This document shows, one piece after another, positions 26,543 to 34,565 of a stretch of 51,591 nucleotides of DNA (the stretch's first letter is position 1; every line of letters starts with the position of its first letter). The DNA comes from CAZONU01 sp965370045 (GTDB lineage Bacteria > Planctomycetota > SZUA-567 > JAKLDR01): positions 1 to 51,591 of the forward strand of contig CBDUSI010000017.1 in assembly GCA_965370045.1 (NCBI GenBank), in the 5' to 3' direction. The notes below the pieces were generated by a model. It was not told where the DNA came from, did not search any database, and saw only the letters and a list, made by a program, of their open reading frames with translations. Both the position numbers and the translations under genes were made by a program.

Positions 26543-27832
26543 CTACTCCCCGACCGGCAGGCGGACCAGGAAGCTGGCCCCGCCCTCCGAACGGTTCTCC
26601 GCGGTTATCTCGCCGCCGTGCGCGGCGACGATGCGGCTGACCACCGCCAGCCCCAGGCCGGTGCCCTTGGCCTTGGTCGTGTAGAAGGGATCGAAGACCT
26701 GCTCCAGCTCCTCGGAGCCCAGGCCCTGGCCGTCGTCGCCGACCCGCACCGCCAGGCAGCGCCGCCCGCCGACCATCTCGAACCGCGCGGCGAGCTCCAG
26801 GCGCCCGCCCGGCTCCACCGCCTCGGCGGCGTTCAGGAAGAGGTTCAGGAACGCGCGGCCCACCAGGTCACCGTCCACCGCGGCCACCAGGGGGCGGTCC
26901 CAGCCGAGCCGCTCGACGATGACGCTCTTGGCCTCCAACTCCAGGGCGGCCTGCGCCAGCGCCCCCTCGATAGGCATGCGCACGTCCTGCTTCACGCGAT
27001 TGGCGACGATCTCCCGGGCGAAGGCCAGCATGTCATCGACCAGTTTGTTCAGTCCGGTCACGCCGGTCGAGAGCTTCTCGACCACGGCGTGCTCCTCCTC
27101 GGAAAGCGCCTCGCAGCGGCCCAGCACCCCCGCGTAAAGCTGGATGCCGCCGAGCGGATTCCGAATCTCGTGGGCCAGCACCGCGGCCATCTCGCCGAGC
27201 GCGGCCAGGCGCTCCCTGCGGGCCAGGGCCCGCTCGAGTTCGCGAAGCTGGGTGACGTCCTGGGCCGAGCCCACCGCGCCCGCCAGCGCGCCGGCCGCGT
27301 CGCGCAGCGGCGCCACCGAGAGCAGCAGCACGGCCTCTCCGCCGTCGGCCCGCTTCACGGCGCGCTCCTCGCGCCTGCGACGCTCTCCGCCGGAGAGCAC
27401 CGATTCCAGCATTTCAACCAGCGGAAGGGCCAGCTCGCCCGCCTCGGTCAGCTTCCTGCCCTTGCAGCGCGCCTCTGGCCGCCCGAAGAGCCCCTCGGCG
27501 GCGCGGTTCAGGCTGATCACGCGAAGATCGACGTCCACGGCCACCACCGCGTCGGCCACGCTCTCCAGCACGCTGGCCAGGTGGTCCTTGAGCTCCACGA
27601 CCCTGGCCTGGAGCACAGTATGGCTGGCCTCGAGTTCGGCGGCCTTCTCCATGAAAGCCTGAAAGGCGCCCTCCAGCGCGGCCTGGTCCGGCCGTTCGCT
27701 CTCCGCCGCCGTCTCCCGGTCAGCGGGCCCTCGCTGCGCCTCTTCGGTCATGCCCAGCACCTCCGCCCGAAAGCCGGCGGCCGCGCCCCGCGCGCAGGCC
27801 ACCGGGAGCCACTCGTTCGCGGCATTGCTCAT
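26543..27832 (-). CDS. cytoplasmic PAS histidine kinase (FlgS/FleS-like)
   Basis: A 429-residue sensor kinase without membrane segments. A coiled coil (about 45-85) leads to a PAS domain (about 85-195). The H-box is LAHEIRNPLGGI with His221, followed by the ATPase domain with N-box LFLNAAEAV and G-boxes DDGQGLG and GTGLGLAVV. I chose the ATG at 27832 because it overlaps the preceding stop as ATGA. An upstream frame extension to 28072 runs antiphase over the FlgN-like gene and is Arg/Gly-rich, so it is not coding. It is the partner of the sigma-54 activator 12 bases downstream. Confidence 0.93.
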   Translation of the reverse strand: MSNAANEWLPVACARGAAAGFRAEVLGMTEEAQRGPADRETAAESERPDQAALEGAFQAFMEKAAELEASHTVLQARVVELKDHLASVLESVADAVVAVDVDLRVISLNRAAEGLFGRPEARCKGRKLTEAGELALPLVEMLESVLSGGERRRREERAVKRADGGEAVLLLSVAPLRDAAGALAGAVGSAQDVTQLRELERALARRERLAALGEMAAVLAHEIRNPLGGIQLYAGVLGRCEALSEEEHAVVEKLSTGVTGLNKLVDDMLAFAREIVANRVKQDVRMPIEGALAQAALELEAKSVIVERLGWDRPLVAAVDGDLVGRAFLNLFLNAAEAVEPGGRLELAARFEMVGGRRCLAVRVGDDGQGLGSEELEQVFDPFYTTKAKGTGLGLAVVSRIVAAHGGEITAENRSEGGASFLVRLPVGE

Positions 27833-28281
27833 TTGCGCTCGTCCTTGAACCGTGGGTCCTGCGCCGGCCTTTCTCCGTAGGCCCGCGCCGCCCGCCGGCC
27901 CCTCTGCATGCGCAGCAGCTCCTCGGTGGTCCCGTCGCGGGCCTGCCCCAAGGCCTTCTGGCAGGCCTCCTCTTCGGCCAGCACCTCGCCCAGGATCCGG
28001 GTTATCTCGTCGAGAAGCCCCTGGCCACGCTCGCGCTCCTCGGCGCCCAGAGCGGCGGCCCTTTCGTTCCACTCGGCCTTGAGCGCGCGGGAGGACTCCG
28101 AAACCTTGGCGGCCTCCTCGGTGAGCTTGCCCTTCTCGGCCAGCACCGCCAGGAGTTCCTCGGCCTCCCCGCTCTCGGCCAACTCGCGCTGTTTCCTGGT
28201 CAGCTCCAGGACGCGGGCGTAGATGGTCCGCTCAGCTTCCAGAGCTTCGAGCGCGGCTTGAAGGTCAGCGTTCATGGTCAT
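27829..28281 (-). CDS. FlgN-like coiled-coil protein
   Basis: A 150-residue, mostly helical, highly charged protein. Leu/Glu/Ala heptads run from about 5 to 115 (ALEALEAERTIYARVLELTR, then EAEELLAVLAEKGKLTEEAA). This pattern and size match the FlgN family of export chaperones for hook-junction proteins, but the family is weakly conserved, so this is a tentative call. The start ATG has GGAGG seven bases upstream; an in-frame extension upstream is unlikely. It follows the large TPR gene by 17 bases and overlaps the kinase gene. Confidence 0.6.
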   Translation of the reverse strand: MTMNADLQAALEALEAERTIYARVLELTRKQRELAESGEAEELLAVLAEKGKLTEEAAKVSESSRALKAEWNERAAALGAEERERGQGLLDEITRILGEVLAEEEACQKALGQARDGTTEELLRMQRGRRAARAYGERPAQDPRFKDERK

Positions 28282-28298
28282 CCTCGCTCCTCCGGGCT

Positions 28299-31200
28299 CT
28301 ACAGCGTGTCGCCGACCCACTTCTTGTGGCCGAACCAGTCTTCTGCCCGCAACACCCACTCGCCCTTCGCCGCGGGCTTCGCGCCCGGCTTGCCGATGCC
28401 CGGGTGGAGCCGCCGGTATGCCCCGATGGCCTCGGCGTACTTGGCCCGGGCCTCCTGCTGCCGGCCGGCTTTTTCCAAAGCTGCGCCGGCCGCGAAGCGG
28501 AACCAGGGCCCGTCCGCGGTGCGCGAGTACTCGTCGTAGGCCTTCTCGAAGGTGCCCGCAGCCAGATCGTATTTCTTCTGGCGCAGTTCAATGAGCCCCT
28601 TGAAGGTGTAGGCCTCGCGGCGGTAGGCGTCGGCCTCGGCGCGCTCGAAGGCGCCTATCACCCCGGTCACCTTGAGGATGTCCGCGAAGCGCTCGTGGGC
28701 ATGGTCGTATTCGCCGAGCTTGAAGCGAATCATGGCCAGCGTGCGCCTGGCGGGCAGGCGCTGGCCCTTGAGGAAGCTGTGGAAGCTGGGCCGGTCCTTC
28801 TTGCCGTACTTGCTCAGCGGATAGCGTCCCTCGGCCTCCTCCAGTATCTCCGCCGCGAGTCGGAGATTTCGGTGCGCCCCGGTCACTGTCCGGGCGGCGA
28901 GGTTCTCTTTCTTCTTCTCCGCGGCTTCAATGAGCTTCTCGACCCACTGCTCCTCGTGCGCCACGAAGTGCTTGTCAACCTTCTTGGCCTTCATCTCCGC
29001 CAGCCGCTTCTGTGCGGCGGTTACCACCGCGGCGTCCTTCCTGGCCAGCTCCATTTCCCGGGCCAGCAACAGGCCTCTGCGCCCCAACCGGTAGTAGGTC
29101 TCGCCCAGGCGGAGGAAGGCCTTCATCCACACCTGGCTGTCCGGGGTGTACCGCGCGTCGCGGCGGATGGCCTCGAAGACCGCCCGCGCGTTCTCCCGGC
29201 TCTGGGCACCCTTCTCGCCAGGCGCGGCGTCCAGCTTGCCCATCTCCAGATAGGTCTCGCCCAGGGCCAGGTGCGACAGGTACCCGAAGCGGTCGTCGCG
29301 GTGCTCGACGCTGCAGCGCGTGAAGACCGTCGCCGCGCGCCGCGCGTCGCCCATTCGCCGAAGCGACTCTCCCAGGAGGTAAAGCCCCTCGCCGACCAGG
29401 CGGTCGTCACCGAACAGCGTCGTGAACTTATCAAAGGCCCGGCTGGCCCCGTCGTAGCGGCGCGCCGCGAAGTAGTTCCTGCCCGCCAGCCAATAGGCCC
29501 CCGCGGCCAGGGGGCTGTTGCGGGTCTCCAGCGGCACCTGCATGAAGGCCCGCGCCGCGGCCAGCCGCGCCCGGCGCTGCTCCTTCTCCTTGCGGCCGCT
29601 CCTGGCCAGCCGCCCGGCCTTGGCCGCGTAAAGCTCACCGAGCAGGAAACCGTAACGGTCCCGCGCGGCCTTGGGGTAGGCCCTCAAGATGTGCCGGTAG
29701 ATCCTCGCGGCCTCGTCGAACTGGTGCACCGTGGAGTAGGCGCGGGCAATGTGCAGGAGTTGGGCGCCCCCCGCCGGGGGTCTGCGGCCGGGCACCGGGG
29801 CCAGCTCCACGAAGTGCGCGTCCTCCAGCAGGTCGGCCAGTTCGGGGACCAGTCCGGCGCGCTCCGCGGGGGGCAGGCGGCGGATGCGCCGGATGGCGTC
29901 CATGTACCCGTGGGTCAAACCGCGATCCCTGTCGGGACGGACCACGCCAATGTTCAACTGCGTGCCCGCCTTAAGGCCCTTGGCGGCTTCCAGGAGGTCG
30001 GCGACGTCGGTGATCTCCTTCCGGCCGAAGCGCACCAGCACGTCGCCTTGGCGCATCCCGCCGCGCTCGGCCGGCCCGTCCCCCAGCACTTCCGCGGCCA
30101 GCGCCCCGCCCCGGTCCAGACCCAGTGCGGCGGCCCGGTCGCGGCTCAGCTCCTTGACCTTGAGGCCCAGCACCTCCGCGGCGGTCTTCCCCTCCCCGAG
30201 AACCAGCTTGACCGTCACCTGCTTCGACTTGACGCGCCCGCCGACCGCCTCGGCCGGTTCGGTCCCGGCCTTCATGTCCGCGCGGCTGACCTCGGCGCAG
30301 GCGTAGATGGCCGGGTGGGACCCCACGCGCAGAATGCCGTCCAGAATCTCCAGGGCCTCCAGGGCCTCCGGGGCCTCCGCCTCGCGGCCGCTCCGGAACA
30401 GCGAACGGGCCAGGAGCACCCGACTCATGTCCAGGTACCGGCGACTGGGGGAGTAGGGATAGCGAAACGCTCCCCTCGCCCGGATGAAGGCGGCCCGCGC
30501 CTCGTCCGCCTCCGCGGCCATCATCCCCAGCCGGTAGGCGGCCCGCCCGTGCAAGAAAGTCGCGTCCTCGCGCAGCTCCGCGGACGCATCAGACTCCTCG
30601 ACTTTCCTGCAAAGCACTTCTACCTCATCGAAGCCCTTGCGGGCCTCGGCCGCCTCCCGCTCGGAGATGGCGCCGTCCATGACCAGTTCAGCCAGGCGCA
30701 CCCGGGCTCGATGGGCCAGCGTGCCACCCACCCCCTGCTCCAGGAAGAGCCGGTAGTTCCGGGCCGCTTCATGGTGGTCCCCGCGCCGGTCGTAAGAGCG
30801 GGCCAGGAGTTCGTAAACCCGCGCCCACTCCTCGACGCTGCTCCCGACTTCGGACGCCCCGCCGTTCCTGGTGGCCCCTCCCGCGCCGGTCCGCGGGTCC
30901 TTCTGAATGCGCAGACGTTTGGCCGCGGCGGCGTTCATCTCATCGATGAGTTCCTTGAGCTTCTCAATTGCCTCCTTGTACTTGCCCAGGTGAACCTGGC
31001 ACTCGGCCCACATGCGCCGGCGCCGGCGCCACTTGGCGCCCTCCAGATCGGCAATCAGCCGCTGGGCCTGCCGGCTTCTACCTTCGTCGCGGGCGGTCTT
31101 CAGCGTCTCCTGGGCGGTCTCCTCGGCCCCCTCAAGCCTGGCGGCGGCGCGCCAGTGAAGGGCCTCAACCGACATGCTGATGGACCTGCCCACGCCGTCC

Positions 31201-31943
31201 GGGTCCTCTCGCTTGATGCGCGCCAGCCGGTAATAGGCCTCGCCAATGCGCGCCAGATCCTCACTCCTCAGCGCGCTCTCACCGACCTGCTCGATCACCC
31301 GGTCGTAGCTGGGCAGAACTCCGTGATAACCGTTCACTTTCGCCCGGTTGCCGCTCTTGTCGATGAAGTACCTCTTCTCCCCGTCCCGGACCGTGGTTAT
31401 CCCCTCGAAGAAGCGGCCCACCTCGTCGAACTTAAGCGCTATGACCACCTTGCCGTGCCGGTCCACGAACCCCCACTTCTTGCCCCCGCGCACGGCGGCC
31501 ATCCCCTCGGAAAGCGGGGCCGCCGCGTCGAACTCCTCCTTCGTGACCGGCTTCTCGCCTTTCCCTTGCTCCCGGGCGGCCCCCTCACGCTCCTTCCACC
31601 GGGCCATGGCCAGTTCCTGCACGTTCTCCCGGGCCAGGAAAGTCAAAGCCGCGGTGGCCTTTCCCCGTTTGTCCTGCGCCTCGATCGCCTCGCTGAAGGC
31701 CCATTTCGCGTCCTCTACGTACTCCTCCCAGGGACGCACTCTCTCGATCTCGGGCCGCAGCCAGAGGAAAGCAGCAGTAGAGACCACCGCCAGCGCGAAG
31801 ACCGGCAGCGGCCACTTGCGGCTCACGTAACGGCCCCACTCCACCCAGAAAGGCGGAAGCTGCGGCGGCCCTACCGTAGTCAGGCCGGTGCCTTCGCTGC
31901 GCTCTCCGGCCTCGGGGGCCTCCGGCGGCTGCCTGGTTTCCAT
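28299..31943 (-). CDS. large membrane-anchored TPR protein with WG repeats and a PDZ domain
   Basis: A 1214-residue protein. A short cytoplasmic start leads to one membrane helix (about 45-62, PLPVFALAVVSTAAFLWL), and the rest should be periplasmic. Two WG-type beta repeats lie at about 144-200 (KKWGFVDRHGKVVIALKFDE). A PDZ-like domain is at about 575-668 (GDGPAERGGMRQGDVLVRFG). Repeated 30- to 40-residue helical hairpins (TPR-like) fill about 230-560 and 700-1200, with AARIYRHILRAYPKAARDRY and YLLGESLRRMGDARRAATVF as clear units. It is encoded between the MerR gene and the FlgN-like gene and looks co-transcribed with the flagellar genes. The exact role is unknown; a scaffold for assembly or for envelope quality control is inference. 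Confidence 0.85.
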   Translation of the reverse strand: METRQPPEAPEAGERSEGTGLTTVGPPQLPPFWVEWGRYVSRKWPLPVFALAVVSTAAFLWLRPEIERVRPWEEYVEDAKWAFSEAIEAQDKRGKATAALTFLARENVQELAMARWKEREGAAREQGKGEKPVTKEEFDAAAPLSEGMAAVRGGKKWGFVDRHGKVVIALKFDEVGRFFEGITTVRDGEKRYFIDKSGNRAKVNGYHGVLPSYDRVIEQVGESALRSEDLARIGEAYYRLARIKREDPDGVGRSISMSVEALHWRAAARLEGAEETAQETLKTARDEGRSRQAQRLIADLEGAKWRRRRRMWAECQVHLGKYKEAIEKLKELIDEMNAAAAKRLRIQKDPRTGAGGATRNGGASEVGSSVEEWARVYELLARSYDRRGDHHEAARNYRLFLEQGVGGTLAHRARVRLAELVMDGAISEREAAEARKGFDEVEVLCRKVEESDASAELREDATFLHGRAAYRLGMMAAEADEARAAFIRARGAFRYPYSPSRRYLDMSRVLLARSLFRSGREAEAPEALEALEILDGILRVGSHPAIYACAEVSRADMKAGTEPAEAVGGRVKSKQVTVKLVLGEGKTAAEVLGLKVKELSRDRAAALGLDRGGALAAEVLGDGPAERGGMRQGDVLVRFGRKEITDVADLLEAAKGLKAGTQLNIGVVRPDRDRGLTHGYMDAIRRIRRLPPAERAGLVPELADLLEDAHFVELAPVPGRRPPAGGAQLLHIARAYSTVHQFDEAARIYRHILRAYPKAARDRYGFLLGELYAAKAGRLARSGRKEKEQRRARLAAARAFMQVPLETRNSPLAAGAYWLAGRNYFAARRYDGASRAFDKFTTLFGDDRLVGEGLYLLGESLRRMGDARRAATVFTRCSVEHRDDRFGYLSHLALGETYLEMGKLDAAPGEKGAQSRENARAVFEAIRRDARYTPDSQVWMKAFLRLGETYYRLGRRGLLLAREMELARKDAAVVTAAQKRLAEMKAKKVDKHFVAHEEQWVEKLIEAAEKKKENLAARTVTGAHRNLRLAAEILEEAEGRYPLSKYGKKDRPSFHSFLKGQRLPARRTLAMIRFKLGEYDHAHERFADILKVTGVIGAFERAEADAYRREAYTFKGLIELRQKKYDLAAGTFEKAYDEYSRTADGPWFRFAAGAALEKAGRQQEARAKYAEAIGAYRRLHPGIGKPGAKPAAKGEWVLRAEDWFGHKKWVGDTL

Positions 31944-31958
31944 GCGCCCTGTTCCGTC

Positions 31959-32225
31959 CTACTTCCCGGCCGTGTTCTTGCCGCTCCCCGCGTACTCGGC
32001 GTCGAGTATCTCGCGGATGTCCCGCAACGTCTTCCCCTTCTTCTTGAGCTTTTCGATCCGGGCCAACCGCGCGAAGGTCTCCTCGGCGTAGAGGCGCTGG
32101 TTGCCGTCGGTGCGCTCGGCCTCGGTGATCAGACCGAGCACCGTGTAGTTGTGCACCGTCTGACGGGAAAGCTTCGTGTAGCGCATGATCTCACCGATGC
32201 GGTAAAGCTTGCGGACTGGAGGCAT
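31959..32225 (-). CDS. minimal MerR-type regulator at the head of the flagellar cluster
   Basis: An 88-residue DNA-binding protein. The MerR winged helix is at about 6-75: YRIGEIMRYTKLSRQTVHNY, then GLITEAERTDGNQRLYAEET and FARLARIEKLKKKGKTLRDI. There is no effector domain after it. An upstream in-frame extension to 32375 is Arg/Cys-rich and would run through the promoter, so I placed the start at the ATG at 32225. AGGAG lies ten bases upstream. It is the first gene of the minus-strand run and stands 15 bases before the TPR gene. A palindrome overlapping its promoter may be its own operator. Confidence 0.88.
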   Translation of the reverse strand: MPPVRKLYRIGEIMRYTKLSRQTVHNYTVLGLITEAERTDGNQRLYAEETFARLARIEKLKKKGKTLRDIREILDAEYAGSGKNTAGK

Positions 32226-32366
32226 CACGTTGGTCTCTCCTCTCGTTCCCTGGCTTCGGGCACCCCTCCCGCAGCAGCCCGGCCGTCGGTTTCGAGGCGT
32301 CGCGCGCAGGCCATCGGGTGCGTCACTTCGCGCGCAGGCCGCCGTCCGGGCAAGTTCGTACTTTAC

Positions 32367-32403
32367 ATTTTGCAAAATATAAACGCTGTTATGTTCCTGT
32401 CAA
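32367..32403 (-). promoter_or_regulatory. sigma-70 promoter with palindromic operator, start of merR-flagellar transcription
   Basis: On the minus strand TTGACA (32403-32398) and TATATT (32381-32376) are separated by 16 bases, close to the vegetative consensus. A perfect 12-bp palindrome, ATTTTGCAAAAT (32367-32378), overlaps the -10 element and the predicted transcription start near 32369. This is an AT-rich island in GC-rich DNA. The leader before the MerR start codon would be about 145 bases. The palindrome is a candidate binding site for the MerR protein itself; that is inference. Confidence 0.7.
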
Positions 32404-32526
32404 GAAGAAAACCCGAGGAAATCCGCTGCCCCCTATCCGGACCGCCCGGCCGCGGAGAATGCGTGTCAGAGAACGCCCGAGCCGCCGACTTCGCGGCCAC
32501 CACTGGCGCTCCCGGTTGCCACCCGC

Positions 32527-32532
32527 TATAAT
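32527..32532 (+). promoter_or_regulatory. TATAAT -10 element upstream of lpxH-like gene
   Basis: A perfect TATAAT at 32527-32532 lies 26 bases before the TTG start of the metallophosphoesterase. No good -35 element is present at the expected distance (TGGCGC is the best). It forms the plus-strand side of a 333-base divergent intergenic region (32226-32558) whose other side holds the merR promoter. I see no gene in that region. Confidence 0.5.
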
Positions 32533-32558
32533 CGCCGCATCTCGGCGGAGGCCCCCGT

Positions 32559-33314
32559 TTGGCGCGACTTACCTTCATATCCGACCTGCACCTCTCCCCC
32601 TCCCCGGACGCCACCTGGGAGCGCTTCCTGGAACTCACCGCCCGCCTGGCCGAGCGCGCCCGCGGCGGCGAGGAGCAGCGCCTCTGCGTGGCCGGCGACC
32701 TCTTCTCCTTCTGGGTCGACCGCCGCCTGGTCGCCGGGATCTTCCGCCGGCCGCTGGCCGCCATGCGCCAGCTGGTCGAGGCCGGCTGCCCGGTGACGCT
32801 GCTGGAGGGCAACCGCGACTTCGGCTTCGGAGCGGTGCTGACCGCGGCCTCTGGCGCCCGGACCGCCGGCGAGCGCCTCACCGTGGAGCAGGACGGCCGC
32901 CGCGCGCTGGTGATGCACGGCGACCAGCTGCTGACCGCCGACCGCCGCTACCAGCTCTTCAAGCGCCTGGTGCGCAGCCGCCCGGCGCGGGCCCTGGCCC
33001 GCTGGCTGCCCGCCCCCCTGCTGCTCTGGGGAGTGCGCCGCCTGGAGCGGGTGAGCGAGGGCGAGAAGGCCCGCAAGGACGCCGCGGCCATGCGCGTGGA
33101 CCCGGCCGCCGCCGGGCGCGAGCTGGCCGCCGCGGGTGCCGAGATCCTGATCTACGGGCACACTCACGACCCCGGCGAGGAGGGGCTGGAGGTGTCCGGA
33201 CGACCCTGCCGGCTGTATAACCTGGGAGAGTGGGACGCGGCCGGCGGGACGCTGCTGGACTGGCCGGCGGGGGCCGAGCCGCGCCTCGTGCGCTGGCCGG
33301 CGGAGGAAAGCTGA
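32559..33314 (+). CDS. LpxH-like metallophosphoesterase (UDP-2,3-diacylglucosamine hydrolase family)
   Basis: A 251-residue calcineurin-like phosphoesterase. The metal-binding motifs are in order: FISDLHL (6-12), GDLFSFW (46-52), GNRDFGF (about 83-89, the GNRD form typical of LpxH), MHGDQ (about 119-123) and YGHTHDP (about 201-207). In LpxH this enzyme removes UMP from UDP-2,3-diacylglucosamine during lipid A synthesis; the exact substrate here is inferred. The start is TTG with a GGAGG sequence nine bases upstream, which keeps DLHL near the N-terminus. It has no membrane segment. It is the first gene on the plus strand, two bases before the PilT-like gene. Confidence 0.82.
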   Translation: MARLTFISDLHLSPSPDATWERFLELTARLAERARGGEEQRLCVAGDLFSFWVDRRLVAGIFRRPLAAMRQLVEAGCPVTLLEGNRDFGFGAVLTAASGARTAGERLTVEQDGRRALVMHGDQLLTADRRYQLFKRLVRSRPARALARWLPAPLLLWGVRRLERVSEGEKARKDAAAMRVDPAAAGRELAAAGAEILIYGHTHDPGEEGLEVSGRPCRLYNLGEWDAAGGTLLDWPAGAEPRLVRWPAEES

Positions 33315-33316
33315 TC

Positions 33317-34369
33317 ATGCCCGAGACCACCATCATAGACCTATTCCAGACCGCGGTGACCACCGGGGCCTCGGACCTCCTATTGACCGCCAACACCCCG
33401 CCCACGCTGCGCCTGGCCGGGGAGCTGCGCTTCATGGACCTGCCCCCGCTGGACGACGCCGCGCTCCGCAAGATGGTCTACGCGGTGATGACCGACGCGG
33501 AGATCGCCGAGTTCGAGCGCGCCGGCGAGGTGGACATGGCCGCCAACATCGCCAACCAGCGCTTCCGCGGCAACGTCTACCGCCAGCGGGACACCCTGGC
33601 GGCGGCCTTCCGGCTGGTGCCGGTAAACGTGCCGGGCATCGCTGAGCTGGGCCTGCCGCCCGCGCTGGAGGAGCTGGCCCTGGCGCCGCAGGGCTTCATC
33701 CTGGTCACCGGGCCGACCGGCAGCGGCAAGACCACTACGCTGGCGGCGATTGTCCAATACATCAACGAGCGCCGCCGCGCGCACATCATCACCGTCGAGG
33801 ACCCCATTGAGTTCGTCTTCAAGAACCGCCGGAGCATCATCGACCAGCGCGAGGTCGGCCGGGACACCCCCGGCTTCGCCAGCGCCCTGCGCCACGCCCT
33901 GCGCGAGACCCCCGACGTGATCATGATCGGGGAGATGCGCGACCTGGAAACCATCGGCGCCTCGCTGACCGCCGCGGAGACCGGCCACCTGGTGCTGGCC
34001 ACGCTGCACACCGGCAGCACGCTGCAAAGCGTCGACCGCATCATCGACGTCTTCCCCTCGTCTCAGCAGGGCCAGATACGCCTGCAGCTCTCCTTCACGC
34101 TGCTGGCGGTCCTGAGCCAGAAGCTGATCCCCGACAAGGACGGCACGGGCCTGGTCCTGGCCTCGGAGCTCCTGCGCAACAGCCCGGCGATAAGCAACCT
34201 CATCCGCGAGGGCCGGACCCAGATGCTGGCCGGCATCCTCGAGACCCAGGGCAAGCTGGGCATGCACACCATGGACAGCTCGCTGCTGGACCTCTACCAC
34301 TCCGGTCGCATCAGCCGGGAGGAAACCGCCCGCCGCCTGGAACACCCCCAGGCGCTGGAGAAGCTTTAA
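33317..34369 (+). CDS. PilT-family twitching ATPase
   Basis: A 350-residue secretion-type ATPase. Walker A is TGPTGSGKTTT (about 132-142), with the Asp box VEDPIEF, Walker B DVIMIGEMRD and the His box LATLHTGS. The C-terminal AISNLIREGRTQMLAGILET matches the PilT AIRNLIRE signature, so a retraction-type motor (PilT or PilU) is more likely than PilB. The ATG at 33317 has GGAGG ten bases upstream; the frame extension before it overlaps the lpxH-like gene and is not coding. No other pilus gene is in the window, so its partner machinery is elsewhere. Its TAA stop lies inside a dispersed repeat. Confidence 0.9.
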   Translation: MPETTIIDLFQTAVTTGASDLLLTANTPPTLRLAGELRFMDLPPLDDAALRKMVYAVMTDAEIAEFERAGEVDMAANIANQRFRGNVYRQRDTLAAAFRLVPVNVPGIAELGLPPALEELALAPQGFILVTGPTGSGKTTTLAAIVQYINERRRAHIITVEDPIEFVFKNRRSIIDQREVGRDTPGFASALRHALRETPDVIMIGEMRDLETIGASLTAAETGHLVLATLHTGSTLQSVDRIIDVFPSSQQGQIRLQLSFTLLAVLSQKLIPDKDGTGLVLASELLRNSPAISNLIREGRTQMLAGILETQGKLGMHTMDSSLLDLYHSGRISREETARRLEHPQALEKL

Positions 34370-34565
34370 CCGCCAAGACGCCAAGAAGAGCTGTTCTCAC
34401 ACCAAGACACCAAGGCACCAAGGCACCAAGTTGGAGCTTCCCTCGCGGAATTGCCCTTCCCCGGAAACCCCGACTTCCGCCGCGTCCCAATTCTAAGGTT
34501 CTTCCCGTTGTTCTTGGCGTCTTGGCGGTTAATCAGTCGGGCCCTTGGCGCCTTGGCGGTTAATC
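34366..34565. repeat. dispersed CCAAG/CTTGG inverted-repeat region
   Basis: A 22-base sequence at 34366-34387, beginning TTAACCGCCAAGACGCCAAG, has its perfect inverted complement at 34511-34532. A second, similar right arm follows at 34543-34563. Short direct repeats of ACCAAGGC lie between (34411-34430). The left arm contains the PilT stop codon, and the second right arm ends next to the stop of the unknown gene. Runs of this kind are dispersed in many environmental genomes. They may fold to long hairpins. Confidence 0.8.

Noticed and set aside
27833..28072. Longer histidine-kinase start
   Set aside because: The 80-residue extension overlaps the FlgN-like gene in another frame, is Arg/Gly-rich, and the downstream ATG has the ATGA coupling.
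28326..32531. A very long open frame on the plus strand (about 1400 codons)
   Set aside because: It lies exactly opposite the TPR protein and MerR genes. It is rich in Pro, Leu, Arg, Gly and His, has no domain, and crosses the promoter region. It is a GC-bias shadow.
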